Part shown: positions 8,058-16,211 of the stretch, in pieces | Numbering within the stretch: position 1 is the stretch's first letter | Layout: every line of letters begins with the position of its first letter | Assembly (NCBI RefSeq): GCF_900142935.1 | Contig: NZ_FSRS01000002.1 | Location: 1-64,000, forward strand | DNA from: Rhodovulum sp. ES.010 | Lineage (GTDB): Bacteria > Pseudomonadota > Alphaproteobacteria > Rhodobacterales > Rhodobacteraceae | Direction: 5' to 3' | Length of the DNA: 64,000 nucleotides | Translations under genes and position numbers: made by a program | Notes under the pieces: generated by a model | What the model was told of the DNA's origin: nothing | Seen by the model: the letters and a program-made list of their open reading frames with translations, nothing else | The model's database searches: none

Positions 8058-8060
8058 ACG

Positions 8061-11000
8061 ATGCTTCCGCTCAAGCCAAAGACGGGCCTCCCCATATCCG
8101 AATATGACTCTTTGACAAGTGGAGAAACCACACTCCAGTCGAGCGAGGTATCTTATTTAGGCTCTCTTGATTTCGGGGCACTGGATATCGCGGGATTCCA
8201 GCCCGGCTCCCAGGACATGGGCGCCCACGCGGCCTCGGCCGATGGCCTGACGCTGACGCAGTCGAGCCAGAGCTGGGAACAGATCACCGGCGCGTTCACC
8301 GTCACCGAGGACACCCGCCTGTCCTTCGACTTCGCCGCCTCCAAGGCCGGCGAAATCCACGCCATCATGTTCGCCAACGGCGAAACCCTGTCGGAAGCGA
8401 CCACGATCCAGCTGCTCGGCTCCCAGGCCTTCGGCATGCAGGACTACGCCGATTACGAGGCCGGGTCGGGGCTGCGCCATTACGACATCGCCCTGGGCGA
8501 CCACTTCACCGGCAGCTTCGACCGCATCGTCTTCCTCACCGACGACGATGCCGGCCTGGGCGCCGACAGCACCTGGGCAAACGTCACCCTGCAGACCGGG
8601 ACGGACGGCGCCGAGGCGGGCTCGGCCCTCGATTTCGGGGCACTGGATATCGCGGGATTCCAGCCCGGCTCCCAGGACATGGGCGCCCACGCGGCCTCGG
8701 CCGATGGCCTGACGCTGACGCAGTCGAGCCAGAGCTGGGAACAGATCACCGGCGCGTTCACCGTCACCGAGGACACCCGCCTGTCCTTCGACTTCGCCGC
8801 CTCCAAGGCCGGCGAAATCCACGCCATCATGTTCGCCAACGGCGAAACCCTGTCGGAAGCGACCACGATCCAGCTGCTCGGCTCCCAGGCCTTCGGCATG
8901 CAGGACTACGCCGATTACGAGGCCGGGTCGGGGCTGCGCCATTACGACATCGCCCTGGGCGACCACTTCACCGGCAGCTTCGACCGCATCGTCTTCCTCA
9001 CCGACGACGATGCCGGCCTGGGCGCCGACAGCACCTGGGCAAACGTCACCCTGCAGACCGGGACGGACGGCGCCGAGGCGGGCTCGGCCCTCGATTTCGG
9101 GGCACTGGATATCGCGGGATTCCAGCCCGGCTCCCAGGACATGGGCGCCCACGCGGCCTCGGCCGATGGCCTGACGCTGACGCAGTCGAGCCAGAGCTGG
9201 GAACAGATCACCGGCGCGTTCACCGTCACCGAGGACACCCGCCTGTCCTTCGACTTCGCCGCCTCCAAGGCCGGCGAAATCCACGCCATCATGTTCGCCA
9301 ACGGCGAAACCCTGTCGGAAGCGACCACGATCCAGCTGCTCGGCTCCCAGGCCTTCGGCATGCAGGACTACGCCGATTACGAGGCCGGGTCGGGGCTGCG
9401 CCATTACGACATCGCCCTGGGCGACCACTTCACCGGCAGCTTCGACCGCATCGTCTTCCTCACCGACGACGATGCCGGCCTGGGCGCCGACAGCACCTGG
9501 GCAAACGTCACCCTGCAGACCGGGACGGACGGCGCCGAGGCGGGCTCGGCCCTCGATTTCGGGGCACTGGATATCGCGGGATTCCAGCCCGGCTCCCAGG
9601 ACATGGGCGCCCACGCGGCCTCGGCCGATGGCCTGACGCTGACGCAGTCGAGCCAGAGCTGGGAACAGATCACCGGCGCGTTCACCGTCACCGAGGACAC
9701 CCGCCTGTCCTTCGACTTCGCCGCCTCCAAGGCCGGCGAAATCCACGCCATCATGTTCGCCAACGGCGAAACCCTGTCGGAAGCGACCACGATCCAGCTG
9801 CTCGGCTCCCAGGCCTTCGGCATGCAGGACTACGCCGATTACGAGGCCGGGTCGGGGCTGCGCCATTACGACATCGCCCTGGGCGACCACTTCACCGGCA
9901 GCTTCGACCGCATCGTCTTCCTCACCGACGACGATGCCGGCCTGGGCGCCGACAGCACCTGGGCAAACGTCACCCTGCAGACCGGGACGGACGGCGGCAC
10001 ACCCCAGCAGCCGGGCGGCCAGGAGCCCGACCCGGACCCGGTCGAACCGCCCGAGGACCCGGCTTCCCCGGTCGAGGACCCCGTCCAGCCCGGGACGCCC
10101 TCGGGCGACGGTGCCGGGACGGACGGCGGCATCCAGATCGACGGCACCGCGGTGGAGGTGATTTCCGGGCGGGTGACGACGCTGCGGCCCGAGGGCGACG
10201 CCATCGCCGGGATCCGCATCCTGGACGGTCCGGCGCATGGCAACCTGACCGTCAATCCCGACAACAGCCTGGCACTGGTGCTGACCGAGACCGACTATAC
10301 CGGCCGGCTCGACATCCGCTACGAGGTGACCCACGCCGACCGGTCGACCGAGGTCGTGGAAACCCGGCTGGAGGCGGTCGCCGGCCCGGTCGAGGGCGGC
10401 TGGGGGCTCGGCGATCACTACATGCTGGCGACCGACGCGAACGACGAGGTGATCGTCGAATGGGGCGACAACCACCGCGACGTCTACGTCTCGGGCAGCG
10501 ACGCCGCGCTGAGCCTGGAGGAGATCGCCGAGATCGAGGGGCTGAAGCCCGGCCAGATCAATGGCCGCTGGCTGGCGGACCACCCCGAATACGGGTCGTC
10601 CGAGGACACCGCCCTCGATTCCGGGGCGGGCTACATGCTGTGGCGGACCTTGGTGAGCGACTCCTACGAGGCGCCGGCCTCGCACTGGCTGCGCCTGGAG
10701 GCGGGCTACGAATACGACATGCGCATCCCCCTGATCGGAATGCGCGGCGAATCCGAGCTGCACCCGTTCCACATCACCTCCTATGGCGCGGGCGAGAAAC
10801 CGGTCCTCTCGAACATGCTGCAGACCTTCGGCGAGGGCTCCCGCAACCTGGTCATCAGCGACGTGGAACTGGGCGACGGCCTGCGCTTCATCGCCAGCGG
10901 CGAGAACTACATTCTCGAGAACATCACCTCGCGCGGCGACATCATGACGATCCAGAAAGTCGGCGATTTCACGCTGCGCAATTCCGAGGTGTTCGACGTG

Positions 11001-12854
11001 GCACTCGAAACCTCGCTGACGGAGGGCCGCTGGGAGCCGGCGCCGAACCGGATCTCGGGGATCTACACCAGCGCCGTCGACGGGCTGCTGATGGAGAACA
11101 CCTTCTTCGACCACAACGGCTGGGCCGACGGCTACGACCCGGATCTTTCGCTGGACGGCAACCAGCCGCCCAGCATCTACAACCACAACGTCTACATCGC
11201 CGTCGACAACCTGGACCTGACCTTCCGCGACAACATCTCGATGCGCGCCGCCTCCTTCGGGGCGCAGATCCGCTCGGGCGGGTATGTCGAGGACAATGTT
11301 TTTCTCCACAACAACGGCGCGGTCTATGTGGCCGGCGGCCCCACCAAGGGATCGAGTTCCGTCTACGCGGGCAACTACTCGCTCTATGCCGACAACGTGA
11401 TCACCTCGGGCCAGAACCTGATCTACGGCGACATCAACGGCCAGGTCACCGGCGGCATGGGCGACTACGCGCCGCTGACCTCCCACGTGGACAACATCGT
11501 CGCCCATCTCGCCAATCCCGACGACCCCGAGGAACTGGCCAGCAAGACCATAACCCAGCCCGCCATCTACGGCGCTACCAAGGCCTATTACAACGACACG
11601 ATCGTCTATAACTGGGCCGGGGCCGGCAAGGACAAGCACTTCCAGGACGTCAACACCGAGGGGCTGGACCGGGACGTGCTCGATGCCACCACGATCCAGA
11701 ATTTCGCCGCCACGCTTCTGGGCAAGGCCGACGCTACGATCGCCGACCTGGCCGCGCACCTGCGCGCCTCGGCGATCGAGGACGCGTTCGCGGGCAAGAC
11801 CGACGCCGTGCTGATCACCGAGTTCTTCCAGGCCGGCTTCGGGCTCACCCCCGAAGGCCGGCTCGCGGCGGAAGACCTGCGCTTCGTGCCCAGCGATCTT
11901 TCCGGCGGGGTCCGCTGGGACAACCGGCTGAACTGGTCGACCGAGGATCTGCCCGGCACCGTCGCCGGCGACAGCGTCGACCTGGCCGGCAACTGGGTGC
12001 GCTATGCCGGCACGACCGCGATCGAGGATCTCGATTTCGGCGCGGGGGGCCGGCTGACCGTGACCCAGGGCAAGCTGGAGATCGCCGGCGACGTCGAGAC
12101 CGAGGCCGCGGGCGGCACGCTCGCGATCGCCGAGGCCGGCCAGGTCTGGATGAACGGCTATGGCGACAGCGACCGGCTGGAGATCGCGGTGGAGGGCGGC
12201 CGCTTCGCCAATACCGGGGCCGTGGACGGGCGGATCGACCTGTCGATCTCCGGCGGCCAGGCGCTGCTGGCCACCGAGGGCGCCCGGCTCGACCTCTCCG
12301 GCGACAGCGCGATCGAGATCCGGGGCGACGCGGCGCAGGTCGGGTTCGAGGGCACCGCCGGCGGCCCCGGCGTGCTGCGGCTCGAGGCGGGCAGCACGCT
12401 GCGCTTCGAAGCCGCCGATGGCGGAATCGGCAGCATCGGCGAATTCCGTTCCGGCGCCCAGGGCGAGGCGCCGGTCGACGTCGCCTCGGGCGTGAATTTC
12501 GGCGAGGCGCAGCTTCAGATCGACCTCTCGGGGCTCGACGCCGGGGCCGGCCGCCACGCGCTGATCTCGGTCGACGAGATGGTCGGCGCCTTCGACAGCA
12601 TCGATGTCACCGGCCTGTCGGATGCGCGCGACGCCAAGATCGTCGTCGACTACACCAACGACGTGTTGATGCTCGAGGTCTCGGACGAGGGCGCGGGCGC
12701 GGGCCGGCTGGACCTCTCGGTGCGCGGCGATGCCGAGGACGCCCGGGCCGATGCCCGTCTCTGGGAGGCGCTGACCGCGGACTTCGCCCCGCTCGGCGAC
12801 GACCAGATGCCCGACGAGGTGGCGCTCAACGACGTGCTGCTGATGGAGTTCTGA
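8061..12854 (+). CDS. Giant beta-helix surface protein, copy 1 (1597 aa)
   Basis: The N-terminus (MLPLKPKTGLPISEYDSLTS) has no Sec signal. Residues 37-645 are four tandem 154-residue domains with the pattern VTEDTRLSFDFAASKAGEIH, GSQAFGMQDY and GDHFTGSFDRIVFLTDDDAG, like the lectin-like beta-sandwich domain common in marine adhesins and polysaccharide-active proteins. A Pro/Asp/Glu linker (about 646-695) and an Ig/cadherin-like domain (about 696-775) follow. Next come a right-handed parallel beta-helix region (about 780-1280, repeated Asn-ladder strands such as NTFFDHNGW and DNVFLHNNGAVY) and a C-terminal module with LNWSTEDLPGTVAGDSVDL. The end, DVLLMEF (acidic then hydrophobic), fits a type I secretion signal, and an exporter lies at 2288-5354. 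Role: adhesin, matrix protein or polysaccharide-modifying enzyme; no catalytic site was identified. A second copy is at 58205-62608. Confidence 0.85.
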   Translation: MLPLKPKTGLPISEYDSLTSGETTLQSSEVSYLGSLDFGALDIAGFQPGSQDMGAHAASADGLTLTQSSQSWEQITGAFTVTEDTRLSFDFAASKAGEIHAIMFANGETLSEATTIQLLGSQAFGMQDYADYEAGSGLRHYDIALGDHFTGSFDRIVFLTDDDAGLGADSTWANVTLQTGTDGAEAGSALDFGALDIAGFQPGSQDMGAHAASADGLTLTQSSQSWEQITGAFTVTEDTRLSFDFAASKAGEIHAIMFANGETLSEATTIQLLGSQAFGMQDYADYEAGSGLRHYDIALGDHFTGSFDRIVFLTDDDAGLGADSTWANVTLQTGTDGAEAGSALDFGALDIAGFQPGSQDMGAHAASADGLTLTQSSQSWEQITGAFTVTEDTRLSFDFAASKAGEIHAIMFANGETLSEATTIQLLGSQAFGMQDYADYEAGSGLRHYDIALGDHFTGSFDRIVFLTDDDAGLGADSTWANVTLQTGTDGAEAGSALDFGALDIAGFQPGSQDMGAHAASADGLTLTQSSQSWEQITGAFTVTEDTRLSFDFAASKAGEIHAIMFANGETLSEATTIQLLGSQAFGMQDYADYEAGSGLRHYDIALGDHFTGSFDRIVFLTDDDAGLGADSTWANVTLQTGTDGGTPQQPGGQEPDPDPVEPPEDPASPVEDPVQPGTPSGDGAGTDGGIQIDGTAVEVISGRVTTLRPEGDAIAGIRILDGPAHGNLTVNPDNSLALVLTETDYTGRLDIRYEVTHADRSTEVVETRLEAVAGPVEGGWGLGDHYMLATDANDEVIVEWGDNHRDVYVSGSDAALSLEEIAEIEGLKPGQINGRWLADHPEYGSSEDTALDSGAGYMLWRTLVSDSYEAPASHWLRLEAGYEYDMRIPLIGMRGESELHPFHITSYGAGEKPVLSNMLQTFGEGSRNLVISDVELGDGLRFIASGENYILENITSRGDIMTIQKVGDFTLRNSEVFDVALETSLTEGRWEPAPNRISGIYTSAVDGLLMENTFFDHNGWADGYDPDLSLDGNQPPSIYNHNVYIAVDNLDLTFRDNISMRAASFGAQIRSGGYVEDNVFLHNNGAVYVAGGPTKGSSSVYAGNYSLYADNVITSGQNLIYGDINGQVTGGMGDYAPLTSHVDNIVAHLANPDDPEELASKTITQPAIYGATKAYYNDTIVYNWAGAGKDKHFQDVNTEGLDRDVLDATTIQNFAATLLGKADATIADLAAHLRASAIEDAFAGKTDAVLITEFFQAGFGLTPEGRLAAEDLRFVPSDLSGGVRWDNRLNWSTEDLPGTVAGDSVDLAGNWVRYAGTTAIEDLDFGAGGRLTVTQGKLEIAGDVETEAAGGTLAIAEAGQVWMNGYGDSDRLEIAVEGGRFANTGAVDGRIDLSISGGQALLATEGARLDLSGDSAIEIRGDAAQVGFEGTAGGPGVLRLEAGSTLRFEAADGGIGSIGEFRSGAQGEAPVDVASGVNFGEAQLQIDLSGLDAGAGRHALISVDEMVGAFDSIDVTGLSDARDAKIVVDYTNDVLMLEVSDEGAGAGRLDLSVRGDAEDARADARLWEALTADFAPLGDDQMPDEVALNDVLLMEF
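8169..9996 (+). repeat. Four 462-bp tandem repeats inside the giant gene
   Basis: Units begin at 8169, 8631, 9093 and 9555; the last ends at 9996. Each encodes one 154-residue domain. All four appear identical wherever compared, which implies very recent expansion or ongoing homogenisation. The copy-2 gene has three domains, of which only one is this version. Confidence 0.95.
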
Positions 12855-12857
12855 GCA

Positions 12858-12915
12858 CCGGCCGGGCGGGGAGCCCCCTGCCCGGCCGCGGCCGCGCGGC
12901 CGCGCGGCCGCGGCC
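12858..12915. terminator. Convergent-gene terminator with two GC hairpins
   Basis: CGGCCGGGC (12859-12867) pairs with GCCCGGCCG (12880-12888). A perfect 32-bp palindrome of G and C follows at 12884-12915. It lies between the stop of the giant gene and the stop of the opposing xrtE fragment and probably terminates both. No U-run is present. Confidence 0.6.
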
Positions 12916-13534
12916 TAGATGATCTGCAGGTTGCCCGTGGTCACCGCCACCCCGTAGACCACCGCGTTGGCCACGGCATGGGCGAGCACCGCATCGCCGA
13001 TCCGCCCGCGCCGGCGGCAGACCCAGGAAAACACCAGCCCGGCCACCAGCGCCTCGGCCCAGCGGTCGTGCAGCGCGGCGAAGGCCGAGGCCGAGACCAG
13101 CGCCGCGGCGACGGCCCAGGCCCGCCCCTGCCCCAGCCTGAGCTTGCCCTCCAGGTAGTCGCGGAAGAACAGCTCCTCGACGAGCGGCACCAGAAGCACC
13201 GTGCCGAGGCCGCGGGCCAGGTACCACCCCACCAGCGCCGCCCCGGCGAGCGTGCCATAGGGCGGCGCGGCATCGCCCGCCGGCACCGGGATCACGCACC
13301 ACATCGCGCCGATCGCCGCCCCCGCCCCGAGGGCCACCGGGTCGAGCCGCCAGTCCAGCGCGCGGTAGATCGGCCAGAACAGCGCCACCACCGCCCCCAG
13401 GAGCGCGGTGCGCAGCGGGTAGAGCGCCCCCGGCGCGGTCGACAGCGTCGAGACCACCAGCGCCGAGAGCATCAACACCGCGAAGGGCAGGATCCGGGCG
13501 GCCATCGGATCGCGCCACAGCGGGGGCAGGGGCG
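12915..13534 (-). pseudogene. xrtE: Truncated xrtE: CPBP protease half without the exosortase half
   Basis: The reverse strand encodes residues about 331-536 of the exosortase E/protease found intact at 56534-58144. It includes the CPBP motifs LVEELFFRDYLEGKL (EExxxR), FAALHDRW and the final His-containing helix. Identity stops at 13534, the end of the inverted-repeat arm. Beyond it the frame stays open to an ATG at 13704-13706 with unrelated sequence. The exosortase domain with its Cys/Arg/His residues is missing, so it cannot sort proteins. A short membrane protease could still be made, but no upstream signals support that. Confidence 0.85.
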
Positions 13535-13884
13535 TGGGGGTATACACTTGCTGCTGCAGCGAGAGGGCTCGGAGGGGGACTGGAAAAAGCTCTACTAGTT
13601 CTATCGTGAAGAGCGGTTGATAGTTTGCAAGCGTCGTAGCCGACCCTGATGATGTGACCGCCCACCGATGGCAACGATGTGCCAAGGTTTCTCTAAGATC
13701 ATCCATAATGGAGAACGGATATGTCGTTGATTTCCAAGGTCGGTCTCGATCTTTTTTGAAAGACCTTTTCTAGATGCCTCCACGGCGCCAGAGACACCGG
13801 AGCGCCTGGGAAATCCTATAGATTTGTATTGCCCCCGCCATGCTCGGCGTGTTCATTGAATTCCAACAGCAGTCAGGGCTATCG
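13535..13884. other. Intergenic region at the inverted-repeat junction
   Basis: No convincing gene in 350 bp. The left edge is the outer end of repeat arm 1. The right part leads into manC and should hold its promoter. Open frames here are chance extensions. Confidence 0.45.
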
Positions 13885-15303
13885 ATGACGCGCATTCACC
13901 CAGTCATTCTGTGCGGCGGGTCCGGGACGCGGCTCTGGCCCGCCTCCCGCAAGAGCTACCCCAAGCAGTTCGCCCCGCTGATCGGGCGCGAAAGTCTTTA
14001 CCAGACCACGCTGCGCCGCTTCGCCGGGGGGGAATTCGCCGCGCCGCTGGTGATGACGGGCGACGAGTTCCGCTTCATGGCGACCGAGCAGGCGGCGGCG
14101 ATCGGGCTGAGCGATGCCCGCGTGGTGGTCGAGCCCTGCCCGCGGGATTCCGCCCCCGCGATCCTGGCCGCGGCCCTGATGCTGGCGGAGCGGGGGGAGG
14201 ATCTCATGCTGATCGCGCCCTCCGATCACGTGATCGCCGATCCCGCGGCCTTCCTCGCGGCGGTGCGGGCGGGCGCCGCCCCGGCCACGGACGGGGCGCT
14301 GGTCACCTTCGGCGTGACCCCCGACCGGCCCGAGACGGGCTATGGCTATCTCGAACTCGCCGAAAGACCGGCCGGCGGCGCGCCGGTCGCCGTCTCGCGC
14401 TTCTGCGAAAAGCCGGATGCCGCCACCGCCGAGGGGTTCCTCGCCGCGGGCACCTACCTGTGGAACGGCGGCATCTTCCTCGGCCGGGTGCGCGACGTGA
14501 TCGCCGCCTTCGAGACCCACGCGCCCGACATGATCGCCCCGGTCCGCGCGGCGCTCCGCGAGGGCGCCGAGGACCTGGGATTCTTCCGCCTCGCCGAGGC
14601 GCCTTTCGCCGGGATAGAGCCGATTTCGTTCGATTACGCGGTCATGGAGAAGGCCGCGAAGGTCGCCGCGGTGCCGATCGATTGCGGCTGGTCGGATCTC
14701 GGCAGCTGGGAGGCGCTTTGGCAAGCTGCCGGCCCCGACGCGGACGGCGTCGCGCTGTCGGGCGAGGTGACCGCGATCGACTGCGCCGACAGTTATCTCC
14801 GGTCGGAGGAGGAATCGGTCGCACTGGTGGGGTTGGGGCTGCGCGACATCGTGGCGGTGGCGATGCGCGATGCGGTGCTCGTCGCCGACAAGTCCCGCGC
14901 GCAGGAGGTCAAGACCGTGGTCGAGACCCTGCGCCGGGCCGGGCGCGCGCAGGCCGACGCCTACCCGCGCCATCACCGCCCCTGGGGCTGGTACGAAACA
15001 CTCTGCCTCGACGCGCGCTTCCAGGTGAAGCGGATCATGGTAAAGCCGGGCGGGGTGCTCAGTCTGCAATCGCATCACCACCGCTCGGAACACTGGATCG
15101 TGGTCGCCGGCACCGCCGAGGTCACCATCGGCGAGGAGGTGCGGCTGGTGACCGAGAACCAGAGCGTCTACATCCCGCTCGGCACGGTGCACCGCATGGC
15201 CAATCCGGGCAAGCTGCCGATGTATCTCATCGAGGTGCAGACCGGGGCCTATCTGGGCGAGGACGACATCGTCCGTTACGAGGACCTGTACAACCGCGGT
15301 TGA
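13885..15303 (+). CDS. manC: Mannose-1-phosphate guanylyltransferase / mannose-6-phosphate isomerase
   Basis: A 472-residue type II bifunctional enzyme that makes GDP-mannose. The N-terminal nucleotidyltransferase starts MTRIHPVILCGGSGTRLWPA with the pyrophosphorylase signature GGSGTRLWPASRKSYPKQF. It also has the conserved FVEKP-like motif as RFCEKPDA and WNGGIF. The C-terminal cupin isomerase shows RPWGWYETLCLD, FQVKRIMVKPGG and LSLQSHHHRSEHWIVVAGTA, with the metal-binding histidines intact. ATG 13885 was chosen because family homology begins there; the frame is open to 13840. It supplies GDP-mannose to the glycosyltransferases on this replicon. Confidence 0.95.
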   Translation: MTRIHPVILCGGSGTRLWPASRKSYPKQFAPLIGRESLYQTTLRRFAGGEFAAPLVMTGDEFRFMATEQAAAIGLSDARVVVEPCPRDSAPAILAAALMLAERGEDLMLIAPSDHVIADPAAFLAAVRAGAAPATDGALVTFGVTPDRPETGYGYLELAERPAGGAPVAVSRFCEKPDAATAEGFLAAGTYLWNGGIFLGRVRDVIAAFETHAPDMIAPVRAALREGAEDLGFFRLAEAPFAGIEPISFDYAVMEKAAKVAAVPIDCGWSDLGSWEALWQAAGPDADGVALSGEVTAIDCADSYLRSEEESVALVGLGLRDIVAVAMRDAVLVADKSRAQEVKTVVETLRRAGRAQADAYPRHHRPWGWYETLCLDARFQVKRIMVKPGGVLSLQSHHHRSEHWIVVAGTAEVTIGEEVRLVTENQSVYIPLGTVHRMANPGKLPMYLIEVQTGAYLGEDDIVRYEDLYNRG

Positions 15304-15402
15304 CGTCGCCCCCGCCGTTCGGCGGCACGTTGTCTTTGCATTACCCTTTTGTTAGCGTTGGTTTTGTGGGTGCGTGGCGCCCGATGTATATTTTCAGGTG
15401 AG

Positions 15403-15421
15403 CCGGCGTGTCTGACGCCGG
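15403..15421 (+). promoter_or_regulatory. Hairpin in the leader of the VPLPA-type gene
   Basis: CCGGCGT-GTCTG-ACGCCGG is a perfect 7-bp stem with a 5-base loop, ending 12 bases before the start codon and abutting the GAGAGGAAAAG ribosome-binding site. It may modulate translation or stabilise the mRNA 5' end. Confidence 0.45.
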
Positions 15422-15433
15422 AGAGGAAAAGAC

Positions 15434-16114
15434 ATGTTTCATGCATTTTTTCGCGCCCTGCGCGCGATCGGGCTCCCGGCCCTCCTGGCGCTGCCCGCAA
15501 GTCCGGCCGCCGCCACTGTTTTACATTTCGAGGTCGAGGCGGTGCTCGACCGGATCGAGTACAGTTTCGGTGGCTTCTACGACGACACCTACGACCCGGA
15601 GACCGGCGCCGAGGTCGGCTGGATCGGGCCCGGGACCCTCACGCCGGAGAACGACACATGGGGGCTGTTGCCCGAGATCGCGTCCGGCACGACGCGGGTG
15701 TTCTCCTTCAGCCTTCACCTGGACCAGACCAGCCCTGCGCATCACCCCTTCGGCAGCGGGTACCTGCTCTCCGATTGCGCGCCGCACTGTCGATACCAGT
15801 TCCTGGACTGGTATGCCCCGAACCCGCTCGTGAATGGCGGGGATTTCAGTTGGTATTCCGGTCCTGATCCGGACATCATAAGAGGCAATATAAACCCCGG
15901 CGAGACGCTCACGGTTTTCGATCTGTATTCGCACAACAGCGGCTACGTCCCCGGCTCGCATCTCTGGTACGATTTCACCGATACCGATTACTACTACACC
16001 GTCACGGATACCCGGGTTTCGGAGATCGTGCCGGCGCCGCTGCCCCTGGGCGCGGCGCTGCTGCCCGGGGCGTTCGGCGTTCTCGCGCTGCTGGGGCGCC
16101 GGCGGGCCGCCTGA
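15434..16114 (+). CDS. VPLPA-CTERM-type exosortase substrate (226 aa)
   Basis: A secreted protein with an N-terminal signal peptide (MFHAFFRALRAIGLPALLAL, cleavage near ASPAAA). A beta-rich middle follows with no recognised enzyme motif. The C-terminal sorting tag is VPAPLPLGAALLPGAFGVLA followed by LLGRRRAA: a VPLPA-like motif, a hydrophobic helix and an arginine cluster. Such tags are recognised by exosortase XrtD, encoded at 42457-44061. Related proteins of this size with PEP/VPLPA tags are secreted biofilm-matrix components. It may form a transcription unit with the glycosyltransferase 98 bp downstream. Confidence 0.82.
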   Translation: MFHAFFRALRAIGLPALLALPASPAAATVLHFEVEAVLDRIEYSFGGFYDDTYDPETGAEVGWIGPGTLTPENDTWGLLPEIASGTTRVFSFSLHLDQTSPAHHPFGSGYLLSDCAPHCRYQFLDWYAPNPLVNGGDFSWYSGPDPDIIRGNINPGETLTVFDLYSHNSGYVPGSHLWYDFTDTDYYYTVTDTRVSEIVPAPLPLGAALLPGAFGVLALLGRRRAA

Positions 16115-16211
16115 GGCCCGCGCCGCCGCGTCCGGCATCGGGGAAATCGGGCTTGGGAAACGGCCGGCGCGGCGTATGCCTGCGCCCAGGTCGAGGCGAG
16201 GCAGGACGGCG

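Larger units (their letters stand above)
9361..13534. repeat. Long inverted repeat, arm 1 (4174 bp)
   Basis: Arm 1 matches the reverse complement of 57525-61698 with paired coordinates summing to 71059. It covers the last part of repeat unit 3, all of unit 4, the rest of the giant gene, the intergenic hairpins and the protease half of xrtE. First mismatches are at 9360/61699 (Met versus Val codon) and 13535/57524. No internal difference was found. Confidence 0.93.

Noticed and set aside
8169..9996. CRISPR array
   Set aside because: Repeats are 462 bp, contiguous, coding and without spacers.
8157..12557. 1466-codon open frame antisense to giant gene 1
   Set aside because: GC-rich shadow frame with repetitive Gly/Val/Arg/Asp composition. 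The plus-strand protein has coherent domains and a native end.
13601..13783. 60-codon minus-strand frame near the repeat junction
   Set aside because: No ribosome-binding site and no protein-like pattern. It spans a recombination junction.
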